Both the position numbers and the translations under genes were made by a program. From positions 74,896,680 to 74,960,679 of the forward strand of contig QCXZ01000137.1 in NCBI GenBank assembly GCA_025024175.1: a stretch of 64,000 nucleotides of DNA, read 5' to 3'. The DNA is from Rhyzopertha dominica. Taxonomy: Eukaryota; Arthropoda; Insecta; Coleoptera; Bostrichidae. Below the pieces are notes generated by a model, which was not told where the DNA came from, ran no database searches, and saw only the letters and a program-made list of their open reading frames with translations. Shown one piece after another: positions 50,860 through 62,816 of this stretch. Position 1 is the stretch's first letter, and the number at the start of each line of letters is the position of its first letter.

Positions 50860-51570
50860 TGTTCTCTTACAGGACTCACAAGCAGACTTCACGACTTCTG
50901 CCGTTTTTGTCAAGAAACTTATCATCAACTTCACATAGTATCGATAGGATCATGCAATAATGTGATGCAGAAGATTTTGTTAAATATTTGGGAAGCACGT
51001 TAGTTCATGGATTAGCCCCCTTATTTCTCAAAAAATAACTGCAGGTATTTCACAAAGTATTTCTCCGATCAAACGCTAGATTTTTTAAAACGCAAAGAAT
51101 GCTATTGTCCAGACACAGAATGTAATATAATACTCTGATCAAATGAAACGTTGGTATCTAACAGTCTATTGTGAGAATTATATCGCATCTTTTAACTGAA
51201 TTGGATGTCACGCAAACAAAGTTGACTTCATTATGCTGAATTTTATGATATCATTCGAAGTAGGTATTAGACGATTTCTCATTGATAAACTAATATTAAC
51301 TGTATTATAGAGCCCTCATGTACAACATAATTTCTTACCCTTTCAATATGCTTGTAAATGCTAGTTGTAGAATGTTTGTCTAAAGGAGCTTTCTTATGAT
51401 ATGATTCAGTATATATTATTATTTGAAGTATACGATGTATTTCTGATGCGATCCCTCTTCATTTGTGAAATATTCCAAGGGATGCAATTCAAAAAAAATT
51501 TTCAGTTCGTCAGCTTAACTTTCAACTTCATGTCAAATTCTAAAATTAATGTTATAATTTTTCTGAAATA
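50860..51570. other. Spacer between units E and F
   Basis: AT-rich sequence with no recognisable feature. Part of it after 50850 resembles the region after unit H. Confidence 0.35.
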
Positions 51571-52052
51571 TTGTTAGACTACGTAAGTACTGTTATTAGT
51601 TTCATATTTACAATCCTATTAGAAAATGTAACACTTGCAGTTCCCTGAAGATGACTTGAGAATTATATTAGTTGAAAGCTTGGAAATATTGAGAACTAAT
51701 TTAAGGTTTAATATATCCCAATAAAACCATAAAATAACATAATTTCATCTAATCCAATCACCTTCTGTATTAATGGTGTGGTTAAGCATAACAACTGTCG
51801 ATATTAGTCCCAAGAATATTTGCACTGGAACGAGAAAGCACACGGGGAGAGAAACTGAAAATAAGTATCTGCAGGTCGGGATAATTGGGCGAAGTATTAT
51901 GGAGTATAGATTTTTTGAAGAAATATTAACTTCTACCCACATTTTAGACTTTTTAATGCTTGAAGTGCTCCCAGAGTTGGCAGAGTTACTCGAATAAGAA
52001 TTTATAATCACTCCACATATATATAAGAAAATTGAAAGGAATTACCCCATTA

Positions 52053-52305
52053 CGTACCTTCTATGCAATTACCTTCCACACGCCTGAAAAGGGTTAGTTT
52101 TGTTCTATTACATTTTTTTTAATGTTTGAAAAATTAATAAGCGTAACTATAGCTCTAGAAACGAAAAGGTAGGGCATCATCAGTTATGATAAAATATATT
52201 ATTTTACATCCTGCCCTTCCATTTACGTACGAGGCATCATTAAAGTCAACTCACTAGTCACATTAGGTTTCAAGCGTAACATAAAGCAAATATCGTGGGC
52301 AGACG
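52053..52305 (+). promoter_or_regulatory. Conserved upstream region of receptor unit F
   Basis: Shared with units E and H: the GTTCTATTAC block, GAAAAATTAATAAGCG, CATCAGTTATGATAAAATAT with a TATA-like stretch, CATCATTAAAGTCAA and TCAAGCGTAACA before the ATG. Confidence 0.45.
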
Positions 52306-53263
52306 ATGAAGCTTGCAAGTTGTAGCGATATCGTGCAACCCCCAAAGTTGTACTTAACTGCTATAGGAATATGGCCGCAGAAGGGAAACTTTAATACATG
52401 GTTTAGATACATTTTTATTGTATTAACATCTGTTGGTTACCTGTTTACGCTTCTGCTGGAATTAAAGAAGGATATCAAGGAAAAAGATTACAACAAAATG
52501 AGTACACATCTCAGCATATTTTTTCCTATATTGCTGTATTGCTTTAAGCTGATCGTATTGAAGTGGAGAGAAAATGATTTTATAAAGGTTTTAGAAATGA
52601 TGGATGCTCCAATATTCGCTCCAAGATCCGAGGCAGCAATAAGCTACATAAAACAATTTGCTACTAGATCAAGATATGTGTATAATATATATGTGGGAAG
52701 TGTTATAATCACACTTATACAGTTTGGTGTCGTACAGCTATTCGATAACGTTACATTGCCTGTTAGATTTTCATATGACATAGGCAAATACGCCACAGCC
52801 ATGAGCATTTTCCAAAGCGTTGTCATACTTCAGACTGGAATCAGCAATGCGTCTTTAGACGTTTTCGCCGTTAGCCTCTTCAGTGTAGCTTCGACGCAGC
52901 TGGATATTTTGAACGACATAATCCGTACCTCATACGCAGTGCGAAAAAAAGAACACAAAGAGCTGTTTAAAGGTTGTGTGCAACTGCACACTGCGATTTG
53001 TGAATACGTACTGCGTTTAGATGATGTGTTATCTCTAACATTTCTCAGTCAATTCTTGGCTAGCGCTTTAGCAATCTGTAATGCGGGATTTGAAGTGGTT
53101 CATGTAATAGTATGAGAGATGTAATTATTTAAAATGGATTTAATTGTATGGGTTGTAGGCTGACCTCCTCAGTTTGGAGTTTCCAATGATTGCGCTATTC
53201 TTCATATGCATCGTGATGCAATTGGCAATGTACTGCTGGTTTGGAAACGAAGTTATCCTAAAG
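52306..53263 (+). CDS. Odorant receptor unit F (exons 1 and 2; terminal exons not adjacent)
   Basis: Exon 1 (52306-53103, 266 codons) is open and ends FEVVH before GTAATA. Exon 2 (53159-53263) follows GGTTGTAG and encodes ADLLSLEFPMIALFFICIVM to NEVILK before GTAAGC. It differs from unit H at about 25 of 266 exon 1 positions. Seven of these cluster at residues 118-143 around TM3, where units E and H agree with each other, so the changes arose in F. No exon 3/4 lies before unit H; the intron sequence is cut after about 110 bases by the insertion at 53377. It either uses the terminal exons at 62542 or is a recent 3'-truncated gene. Confidence 0.88.
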
Positions 53264-54577
53264 GTAAGCAGTTCTTCAAATTGATAAGAGAAAAAATTCG
53301 TGGATTAAAATAATGTGTTGATATGTTGTTTAGAATGCAAAGATAATGTTAAATTTAAGCTTTCACATCGATAAATAGTGCTTCTGATGAGACCGAGATT
53401 AAGGTACCCGAGACCCATACGAGACCGAGACTGAACATACGAGACTTCGAGTCTCGTTTTTTTACACAAATATATGTATAAAAAGGTGACGATGATTACA
53501 AATTTGACACTTTTAAATGTAAATAACACAATTATCATATTCATACCCAATATTTTAGTTCACTAATTAGCACAATATAAATTTATTATATACCTAATTC
53601 TATTACTTACATAACTTTAGTAGTGTTTTAATTCAAGTAGTAATAAAATAGTAAGCGGTAAAGCTCTGCAGATTATATAGTGAGTTTTTATCTAAAATCT
53701 AAATATCTCTAAGAATCAGGCAGAAGTTTGTCTTTTGTCACATCACTTACTTAACGTTTCGCTTAACGTTTCTCATTGTATAATTTATGAATTCTATTTT
53801 TACAATACCCGGACTTGCAAATGCGGGTTGCAACATGTACTATGAGATTAGATTCCGTTTCAGGGTTGTCATTTTTGCATTCTGTTAGTTTATCTATTGG
53901 CCACCGACTACAGTGACGAATTAGATTTATCAACAATTTATATCAACGAAAATTTTAATTCAACAAACATAATAATTTGCAGGAAAGGCGATACTTTCAG
54001 TTTAAAAATCTTTCATTTATATGTTTGATGAATAAAAATTATACTTGAATAAAAATGATAAAAATAATTATTAATATGTTTGTTTCGAAATGTAAGGACA
54101 ACGCTTTTATCAAACTAACAAAATAATTCATTAAACATTTTTATTCGGTTTAGATTGCAGAACGAATAAAAAATTGTTTGATGTAAATTCAAGAAGTTTT
54201 AAATGAATGCTTAAAATTGTTAGTTTTGAAATGTTACATGAAAGGATTTTTTAATAAATGCTCTATCGGCGTTCCATAGCGCTTAATGGCGTGGCAGATA
54301 GCATCAATGTATCATGGTGTTTATAATATGTAGCACGAATAGTTTTTAACCGCAATCTCTAAAAATTGCTTTTCATTCAAAATGGAATATCAGTATATTG
54401 ACAATAACTAAATACAAATAAATCAAACGTCAATTGGTTTAATTTTTTTTTGCGTTGCGTGTTGTATTAGTGCAAACATGGTATAAATCTACGCCATTGA
54501 ACTTCGCCATTTTGGCTAATTGTCACAGTATTCTTTCGTTTTGTTTCTTTTGCATCAAATTGGCCTAATAAATAATT

Positions 54578-54578
<1 letters not shown>

Positions 54579-54616
<38 letters not shown>
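54579..54616. repeat. (TTA)n microsatellite
   Basis: About 12 perfect TTA units. Confidence 0.95.
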
Positions 54617-54617
<1 letters not shown>

Positions 54618-54837
54618 AACGTATTTTTCTAGGATTCTTATAAAACATTGGTTTCTATATTCGGCGATGTAAGAGAGTATTTTGCAAGAAATAAACCAGA
54701 CAAGATAAACGTAAAATATAAGAATTAATATCAGTTTCTTCTAAATAATTATAATGGTATGATGGAAGTAAGTAACCAAATTTTGATTTCAGCTGCAACG
54801 CACTTGGTTTTAATTGCACAAAAAGCATTGTTAGATT

Positions 54838-55805
54838 CAATTAGGTACCTTGGAACAAGCTGATTGAATCGTTTCGACCTAAGACAGTCATTGTCATAGA
54901 GATAACAGCGTTATACTAAACTCAGATGTGCAGAATTTTGTTTGCATCCCCTTTTTAACAGGGGTTGTAAAATAAAGTTGTAAAATTTTTCGCCTTGGTT
55001 TGAAGGTCGACTTTATAATTTCGGCAATATCAAAGGCGTACTGGACGTGGGAATTTCTATTTGTGTATTTGCCAAATGTTTTTTTCTGATGCTGAGCTTT
55101 TTTAATATCCAAAAGTTCTAAAAGGTTCAGTTTTTTACCTTTCCTTTTGCAATGCAAAATTTTGACGTCGTTTTCATCCAAGTGATGGTTATTTCTTATG
55201 CAATGGTCAGCAAAACCTGTTGTGCTTTTGTTTGAGTTTATATTCGCAACATGTTCTTTAATTCCGTTTTTAATAGCTATACCCGATTGTCCTATGTAAA
55301 TCATATCACATTGCATGCATTTTATTTGGTAAATGCCGTTTTTGTTCAATTTATTGGATTTTGGCTTATTGTTAACTAGAGAGACCTCCCAAATTGCACT
55401 TATTAACCTCTATTGCTTTTATTCCGAGTCTATTCAGCCTATTTTTAACACAAACACTAACGCCTTTGACATAATTTACTGCGGCAAAAATATGTTCTTT
55501 TTCATTGATGTTAGCATTGTACAGCATACTTTGTATTCTAATTTTATATTGCTTTTTAAGTATTTGGTCCACAATTTTTGTGTCGTATCCATTGTTAAAG
55601 GCTATTTGTTTAATTGTCGTCAACTCTTTTTCGAAACTTTCTTTTCTAAGTGGTATATTTATTAGTCTGTTTATTAAACTATATGTTTTCTCTTTGACAA
55701 TGACCGTCTTAGGTCGAAACGACCGTCAGAGTTATCTGATAAATCAAGTGAGACAAAGCACATAGGTTCAATCAGCTTGTTTCCAAGCTACCTAATTGAT
55801 TCAAA
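54838..55805 (-). mobile_element. Penelope-like element, 5'-truncated, with inverted flanking repeats
   Basis: On the minus strand one ORF (55372-55623) covers the region after the reverse transcriptase (IAFNNGYDTKIVDQILKKQY). The next (54894-55349) holds a GIY-YIG endonuclease: GIYQIKCMQCDMIYIGQSGI, then IKEHV, DHCIRNNH and LLELLDIKKA. The catalytic Tyr pair (GIY and YIG) and the Arg/Glu region are recognisable. The flanks 54838-54905 and 55703-55800 are inverted copies of a terminal sequence with GACAATGACYGTCTTAGGTCGAAACG and TTCAATCAGCTTG. The reverse transcriptase core is missing. Confidence 0.8.
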
Positions 55806-56535
55806 ATGTTTCACAATGAATGCACTTTTTAATCCATAAAACATATTGTTAGATTCAATTTAATATCTTGGGCTGACAAATAATGAATAAAATACAATAA
55901 TATAGACAAATCAATTATTGTTACGAAATCAGCAAGCCATCTTACGGTGGGTACATAAATACTATGAAGGCTATAGCGCAATACATTAATTTGTATGAAT
56001 TTTGTTGTCAATTATTACCAAGTGTGATGGAGCGGATAGCAAAATTTAGTTACTTGCATTATCAACTTGACACCATTATTTATAAAACAAAATCTTTAAA
56101 ATTAATTAATATATATAAAAGTATATACTTTTTAAATCACTGTATTTAAAAAGATTATAAGAATCTGATAAATAATGGTCATTTTGGCATATTTATGCCA
56201 ACACAAATATATTATCGCATATAATTTTAGTACGGCTTCCAAATGTATTTGGTGTACTGCACTGTTATTTTAAAAGAAAACAAATACCGAAATACCAAGC
56301 TAATCACCCGTAACTACCACCATGTAACTGTAGAAGATATATCTCAAGATATTTACGATGCACTTTAGTTATAAATATTTCTAATATCGCCTTTGATGGC
56401 ATTCTTGTAAAAGGAACATATTTCAAAAATCTTAGGAATATCACCACTTATCAGAAACATGAGACTCTCGTCACGAGACCGAGACTAAGTAGACCGAGAC
56501 CGAGACCAAAGAAACCATGCATTTCCGAGACCGAA

Positions 56536-56604
56536 GCACTATTCATATCTATCGTGATGCAACTGGCAATGTACTGCTGGTTTGGAAACGAAGTATTCCT
56601 AAAG
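56536..56604 (+). pseudogene. Orphan receptor exon 2 relic G
   Basis: It reads ISIVMQLAMYCWFGNEVFLK, followed by GTAAGCAGTTCTTCAAACTG and about 110 bases of intron sequence as after exon 2 of units F and H. The 5' part of the exon and the whole of exon 1 are missing. It is the stump of a third F/H-like copy cut by the insertion on its left. Confidence 0.88.
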
Positions 56605-56720
56605 GTAAGCAGTTCTTCAAACTGATAAAAGAAAAAAATTCGTTGATTAAAATAATATGTAGATATGTTGTTTAGAATGCAAAGAGAATGTTAAATTTAA
56701 GCTTTCACATCGATAAAACT

Positions 56721-56850
56721 TGCCGACCTACAGAATGTAAATAAACATCCTCGTCTGGGTGGTGCGATTTTTTACTTTAATACACTAATGGTTTTGTTTT
56801 TGTATTATATTTTGAATTATATACTATAGTTTAGTTTTAATGTATGTATA
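56721..56850 (+). repeat. LINE 3' tail copy (partner 49830-49962)
   Basis: Nearly identical to the 3' end of the LINE remnant in unit E, including CTGGGTGGTGCGATTTTTTA and the final TTTAGTTTTAATGTA. Confidence 0.8.
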
Positions 56851-56904
56851 GGTAGATGTGTTATGCTTCTCCTTGGTATCAGCTCGATTTTGCTCTGTTT
56901 TAGA

Positions 56905-58715
56905 CCATGTAAGTACCGTCATTAGTTTCATATTTACTCGCCTGGTAGAAAATGTAACGCTTCCAGTTTCCTGAAGATGACTTGTGGTTTATATCAGTCG
57001 AAAGCCTATAACTATTGAGTATCAATTTAAGGTCGATATATCCCAATAAAACTATAAAATAACATAATTTCATCTAATCCAATCACCTTTTGTATTAATG
57101 GTGTAGTTAAGCATCACAACTGTCGATATTAGTCCAAAGAATATCCTCACTGGAACGAGAAAGCACACAAGGAGAGAATTTGAAAATAAGTATGTGTGGA
57201 TCGGAATGATTGGGCGGAGTATTATAGGACATAGATTTTTTTAAGAAATATAAACTGCTATCCACAATTTACACTCTTTAAGAATTGAAGTGCTCCCAGA
57301 ATTGGCAGTTACTTTCGAATTTACTCAAGTAAGAATTTTTTCTGAACTTTATAATCAATCCACCTATATATCAGAAAACTGAAAGGAATTATTCCATTAC
57401 GTACCTTCTATACAATTACGCTCCGCATGCCTGAAATGGGTTAGTCTTGATCTATTACAATGTTTTTTATCTTTGAAAAATTAATAAGCGTAACTATGGT
57501 TCTAGGACCGCAAAGGTAGGGCATCATCAGTTATGATAAAATATATTATTTTACATAATGTCCTTCCATTTCCGTACGAGGTATCATTAAAGTCAATTCA
57601 CTGGTCTCATAAGGTTTCAAGCGTAACACACAAAGCAAAATCGTGGGCAAACAATGAAGCTTGCAAGCTGTGGCGATATTGTGCAACCTCCAAAGTTGTA
57701 CTTAACTGCTATAGGAATATGGCCTCAAAAGGGAAACTTTAAAACGTGGTTTAGGTACATTTTTATTGTATCAACATCTATTGGTTACCTGTTTACGCTT
57801 CTGCTGGAATTAAAGAAGGATTTCGAGGAAAAAGATTACAACAAAATGAGTGCACATCTCAGCATATTTTTTCCTATATTGCTGTATTGCTTTAAGCTGA
57901 TCGTATTGAAGTTGAGAGAAAATGATTTTATAAAGGTTTTAGAAATGATGGAAGCTCCAATATTCGCTCCAAGATCCAAGGCAGCAATAAACTACATAAA
58001 ACAATCTGCTACTAGATCAAGATATCTAAATAATATATATGTGGGTAGTTGTATTATCACACTTATACAGTTTGATCTCCTACAGCTGTTCGATAACGTT
58101 ACATTGCCCGTTAGATTTTCATATGACATAGGCAAATACGCCACAGCCATGAGCATATTCCAAAGCGTTGTCATACTTCAGACTGGAATCAGCAATTCGT
58201 CATTAGACGTTTTCGCCGTTGGCCTCATCAGTGTAGCTTCGACGCAGCTGGATATTCTGAACGACATAATTCGTACCTCATACGCAGTGCGAAAAGAAGA
58301 ACACAAAGAGTTGTTTAAAGGTTGTGTGCAACTGCATACTGCGATTTGTGAATACGTACTTCGTTTAGATGATGTGTTGTCTTTGACATTTCTCAGTCAG
58401 TTCCTGGCTAGCGTTTTCGCAATCTGTAATGCGGGATTTGAACTGGTTCATGTAATAATCTGAGACATGTAATTATTTAGAATAGATTTAATTGTTTATG
58501 CTGTAGGCTGACCTCCTCAGTTTGGAGTTCCCAATGATTGCACTATTCTTCATGTGCATCGTGATGCAATTGGCAATGTACTGTTGGTTTGGAAACGAAG
58601 TTATTCTAAAGGTAAGCAGTTCTTCAAACTGATAAAAGTAATAATTCGTGTATTAAAATAATATGTTGATATGTTGTTCAGAATGCAAAGAGAATGTTAA
58701 ATTTTAGCCTTCACA
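56905..58715 (+). repeat. Segmental duplication unit, second copy (partner 51575-53376)
   Basis: Upstream region, exons 1 and 2 and the start of intron 2 of unit H. Both copies keep the same CTGAAGATGACTTG block about 640-700 bases upstream of the ATG. Confidence 0.85.
57398..57653 (+). promoter_or_regulatory. Conserved upstream region of receptor unit H
   Basis: Third copy of the shared upstream block, with GAAAAATTAATAAGCG and CATCAGTTATGATAAAATAT followed by a TATA-like stretch about 115 bases before the ATG. Confidence 0.45.
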
Positions 58716-59289
58716 TCGATAAATGATAGCATCATTGTCAAAAATCAAGAAAACCTCAAAATTTTCTACCTTATATTTCAGTTTTGATTTTGATCCAGAA
58801 AAACTTTCATAATTTGAGGCCAAAACCGATATTGTATGACCAACATTTTCAGAGATAAAGCTTTTCAAAACATTCGACAGAGACGGTTATTATTTGATGC
58901 ACTGATTTTGTATAACGTAATGGGTAGTACCAACAAATCTGGTAAATTGTGCATAAAACAAGGTATAATGTACCCTGTCGCAGACATCGCAAGTAAGAAT
59001 AATTTGCTTTTGTTACTCTTTAAGTGTACAAACTGTTCACGCAATGATTCGTGGTTACACAATTCTACATTCTTTGAAATTAATATTTTCAAATTACCAT
59101 TCCTACTGTTTTAGAACAAAAAGCAAGATGTAGTTGTTAGAGAACAGCTCACTGCAATAAATTTCATAAATTGTGACCACCTATATACTTTTTCTTTTCG
59201 ATTTTTTATTGTTGCTTGCATTTAAAATGTATTTTAACTGATTTTTTTGTTACTTTCTTGTTACTTCTACGAAGAGATTTTACTGATTT

Positions 59290-59325
<36 letters not shown>

Positions 59326-62300
59326 GTTTATTAACGGTTAAGCATTTTACAAGAGAATAAATCATACAGTATGTAGTTTACAAAATGGTACATGCGATAC
59401 ATTCTAATCCAATCCCAACTGAACATCAAAGAAACCAACAAATAAAAAAGAAAAAACTACATGTGCAAGCTACATGCGAGGTACAAGCTACCTCCTGATA
59501 GCAAAAAGGGACTGATGGAAGGGATCTATTAAGTGCGCTACAGAATTGTAATCACGTGGTAAGCGAGACGAGGGAGCAAAAAAAGAGTAGTTCGTGGAGT
59601 GATGTGATGTCCAATACGAAACAAATGAAATGAGCGTGACCTGTGATAAGTGGAGAAGTCGATACAAAACAGTAGTTCTGGACAGTCAACAGCACCAATA
59701 ATCAATCTGCACAAAAAAGAAATCCCAGCAACAAATCTTCTATGCTTTAGTAATTGGATGTTTAAAATATTCCTCACAGCTGGATAATGAAATATTTCAC
59801 GCGCGATCGAGAGCCTGAAGCCACACTGTCTCAAGAATCTCCTCTGCACCTGCTCCGGCGCATCAATATCACAATCATAATATGGAGACAAAACCACACT
59901 AGCATATTCAAGGCCACGACGAATCAGTGAACAGAAGAGCGTCCTAAAAGATCCTATCAAGAAATCAGCTGAATTCCTAATAAGGAAACCAAGATTTCTA
60001 TATACCGTTGAACATATTTTCATTAAATGTGTCTTAAAAGTCAACTTGCTATCAAAATAAACACCAAGGTCCCTAATGACCTCAACTCTACCCACCAATG
60101 CACCATTAACAGNATACTTAAATAATATACTAGATAAAGTNTTGAGAACGTAATCACATAACACTTATCTGTATCCAGAACCAGGCCATTAGTCCTAGTC
60201 CATTCCAAGAAACTATTGAGATCATCCTGAAGCCTACACTGATCGATTACAGAATTGCATGCCATAAAAAATATTATATCATCCGCAAACATTAAGAAAT
60301 TACAGTACTTCATCATGGTATGCAAATCATTCACAAAGAGGTCAAACAANATTGGACCACAATGAGACCCCTGTGGCACTCCAGAGATCACATCTATACC
60401 CCTAGAAACATATTGATTTAACTTTACATATTGTGTTCTACCCCCCAGGAAACTACCCAACCAAGACACTACTGCTTCCCCAAACCCTATTGCTGAGAGT
60501 TTTGCTTGCAGCAAGGCATGACCAACCTTATCGAACGCCTTCGAAAAATCAGTATACACACTATCCACTTGAAACCTTTTGTCGAATGCATTTTGCAAAA
60601 AATTCTGATACACCAGCAGATTTGAAACAGTGGAACGACCCTCTGGTATGATATATCGTCTTACGGCCCATTCAATCTGGATTGATATAACTTTATCAAA
60701 TAACTTAGGCATTGCAGATTGAATACACACCCCTCGATAGTTGGAAATATTTCTCTGTCTCCAGATTTTTGAATTGGTATAAGATAACTGTCCTTCCAAT
60801 AAAGCGGAAATACACCTTGACGCAGTGACAATTGGAAAATCAAATGAAGAGGCTTGGACAAAGTAAAAACGCACTTTTTAATAAAAAATGCTGGTATTCC
60901 GTCAGGACCACTGGTGAGCTTTGGTTCCAATGATTCGATATTATCAAAAACGTCTTGCACACTAATCATGAATTTGTCAAGGTAACAACAATTTTGTAAC
61001 CTATAATCAGGCAACACTTGTTTTACGTTGCTATAAACTCCCGAAAAGTAATTGGCAAACAGATCAGCTGTGCCTGGTCCATCTTCACTATGTTCACCTG
61101 GAAAAGACATATGAGCAGGATAATCATTTTCCTTACGCAGTTTCTTTACGTAAGTCCAAAACAATCTAGGATTACTCTTAAAACCAACCTCCATCTGATG
61201 TATGTGGTTTTTGTAACACTGGGAATANAAGTACTTGCAACGGGTACGAAGTTGCGAAAACAGACGATAGTCCAACTCAGAACCAGACTCCCTGTACGAC
61301 TTGTGGGNAATTTTCTTCTGCACGATCAGAGATTTATTTATTATTTATTTATTTACGTATAATAACTTGTACCCATGTTGGAACATATGTGGTGTTTTTT
61401 TTTTGCGACAATATTTTATTTCAGGCATGGTATTCTGCTAGCTAGCTTCAAAAAGCTGCTAAATAAATAAAAAAAGTTTAAATGCAGTAAATTATGATTC
61501 CCCAGTACGGGTTTTAAATTTTGATCCGACTTCTTTCTTACACTTTTGGTTTTCTTAATTACATATTCTTCACCTGAAGTTAGTTAACTGTATTTTATTT
61601 AATAACATTTTTGCAAGTCAACCTGATTTTATTTTTACACAGCTAGCAGCAAAAGCGCAATTACAGTGGAACATAGCAATACGGTATGAAGTTTTCTGTA
61701 GGACAACTATCTGTAACAAGTAAAATAAATGTTATCGTCGAAAACATAATTTGGAGATATTTATTACAAAGTAATTTAAAAAAAACTATCCGTTTTATTA
61801 TTCTTAACATTGTGCTCAGCCAAAAGTTGTAGACTGCATTAGTGTCCAACTTATATTGGCCATATCTGCAAACTATTTGGTATATTCTTGCTGGCATTTG
61901 CCACATTAATATGCACATTATGATTACCCTAATTAAAAGGATACAACAGCACAGTGCATTGACTATTATTCCATGTACTTTGGAGAAATACATCTATATG
62001 GGATATATAAATGCGATATAAGTGGTCAAAAGTGCAAGGGATGAGGTTGTTCTAGTATGTAATCGACAGAATTCTTAACCTTTGCTGATGTGCAACTTCA
62101 CAAGGAAACAAAACTTTATTATGTAGTTTAGATACATTTTTGTATTATAAATACCTGCAACTAATGGAAAAATTTACTTAAGAAAACTTCTATCGATACC
62201 AAATAAAAAGTTATTCGTATAAATGACAAGCAGGTCAACACTGCTTTATGTTGAAATGTGAAAACACTGTCCGTGTAACTCCATTTCAGTTTTATGACAG

Positions 62301-62816
62301 CATTTGTAATGCTTTTAATTTGTGCCACAAGTGTCATCGCAAGTCTAACATACGGTTCTGATAATTGAATTAGCTTTGTGTATTTCATTAATTAAAATGA
62401 ATTTTACTCTACATTGTATTCCAAACTGATTGCAATGCTCATTCTCTCTGTTGTCATACGCATAATATATCGAATGCAAAAAAGTACTTTGCACCATCAA
62501 GTTTCAGCAACCTAAATCAGACTAATTATAATGTTTTACAGAGTGATGAGATAACAAGAGCTTGTTACGAATCAAACTGGGAGGATTTCGATGCTAGCAC
62601 TAAGAGAACCCTACTGATCATTATGGAGCGTGCGAAGAGACCAATAATACTGACAGCTGCCAAGTTTTCAGTTCTGTCGTTAACGTCCTTTGCTTCAGTG
62701 AGCTACAAATTCTAGTTTTTAGTTTTGCTATACTAATGCTTTACCGTCTTTAGGTTATGCGATCATCTTATTCCTACTTTGCGCTCATGCAGCAACTTTA
62801 CAGCGAAGCCCAGTAA
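57654..62816 (+). CDS. Odorant receptor unit H, complete four-exon gene
   Basis: Exons: 57654-58451 (266 codons), 58507-58611 (35), 62542-62697 (52), 62754-62816 (20 plus stop); all phase 0; 373 residues. The start MKLASCGDIVQPPKLYL is the first ATG of the exon. Membrane segments fall at about 33-53, 66-86, 127-147, 163-195, 240-266, 274-296 and 342-368. Exon 3 opens SDEITRACYESNWEDFDAS; exon 4 is VMRSSYSYFALMQQLYSEAQ with the conserved SYSYF of TM7. Intron 2 (3,930 bp) contains a 2-kb antisense LINE. AATAAA follows at 62950. It is closest to units F and E. By family knowledge it works as the ligand-binding partner of Orco; the ligand cannot be told from sequence. Confidence 0.92.
59286..61330 (-). 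mobile_element. 5'-truncated LINE with (TTAC)n tail, antisense in intron 2 of unit H
   Basis: Three overlapping minus-strand frames cover 61323 to 59538. They show KLTSGPDGIPAFFIKKC (RT start), RNISNYRGVCIQSAMPK, VYTDFSKAFDKV, SGVPQGSHCGP, the active site MFADDIIFF, and LGVYFDSKLTFKTH. The FSKAFD and FADD order is that of jockey/CR1/I-like reverse transcriptases. A few n bases and frame shifts break it. The 3' end is a (GTAA)n run on the plus strand (59291-59320), that is a (TTAC)n tail. The endonuclease is missing. It looks younger than the other LINEs here because long frames survive. Confidence 0.88.
59291..59322. repeat. (GTAA)n microsatellite tail
   Basis: Seven to eight GTAA units forming the 3' tail of the antisense LINE. 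Confidence 0.9.
62542..62816 (+). CDS. Terminal receptor exons 3 and 4 (second set)
   Basis: Exon 3 (62542-62697) follows ATGTTTTACAG and ends SLTSFAS before GTGAGC. A 56-bp intron ends GTCTTTAG; exon 4 is 62754-62816. The pair is compatible in phase with exon 2 of units F and H (and the other units). It is a close duplicate of 50446-50718, and about 320 bases of preceding intron are also shared. Confidence 0.9.

Larger units (their letters stand above)
51575..53376 (+). repeat. Segmental duplication unit, first copy (partner 56905-58715)
   Basis: About 730 bases upstream, exons 1 and 2 and about 110 bases of intron 2 of unit F match the same parts of unit H at high identity by eye. The offset is 5,348 bases at the ATG. 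The match ends at CATCGATAAAT, where the insertion 53377-56535 begins. Confidence 0.85.
53377..56535. mobile_element. Composite 3.2-kb insertion with GAGACCGAGAC-rich ends
   Basis: It interrupts sequence that is continuous in unit H. The ends read AGTGCTTC (53377-53384) and GAAGCACT (56533-56540), inverted to each other. Both flanks carry several GAGACCGAGAC copies (53386-53460 and 56460-56530). The interior holds a Penelope-like element and an ATT microsatellite. No transposase was found. The 8-base inverted match may be partly coincidence because GCACT also belongs to receptor exon 2. Confidence 0.5.

Noticed and set aside
52644..52826. Minus-strand ORFs inside receptor exon 1 copies (also 57992-58174, 42223-42408, 37239-37430)
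   Set aside because: They are antisense shadows of the receptor exons and recur only because the exons are duplicated.
58836..59114. 92-codon ORF in intron 2 of unit H
   Set aside because: No homology recognised and no splice context; likely chance.
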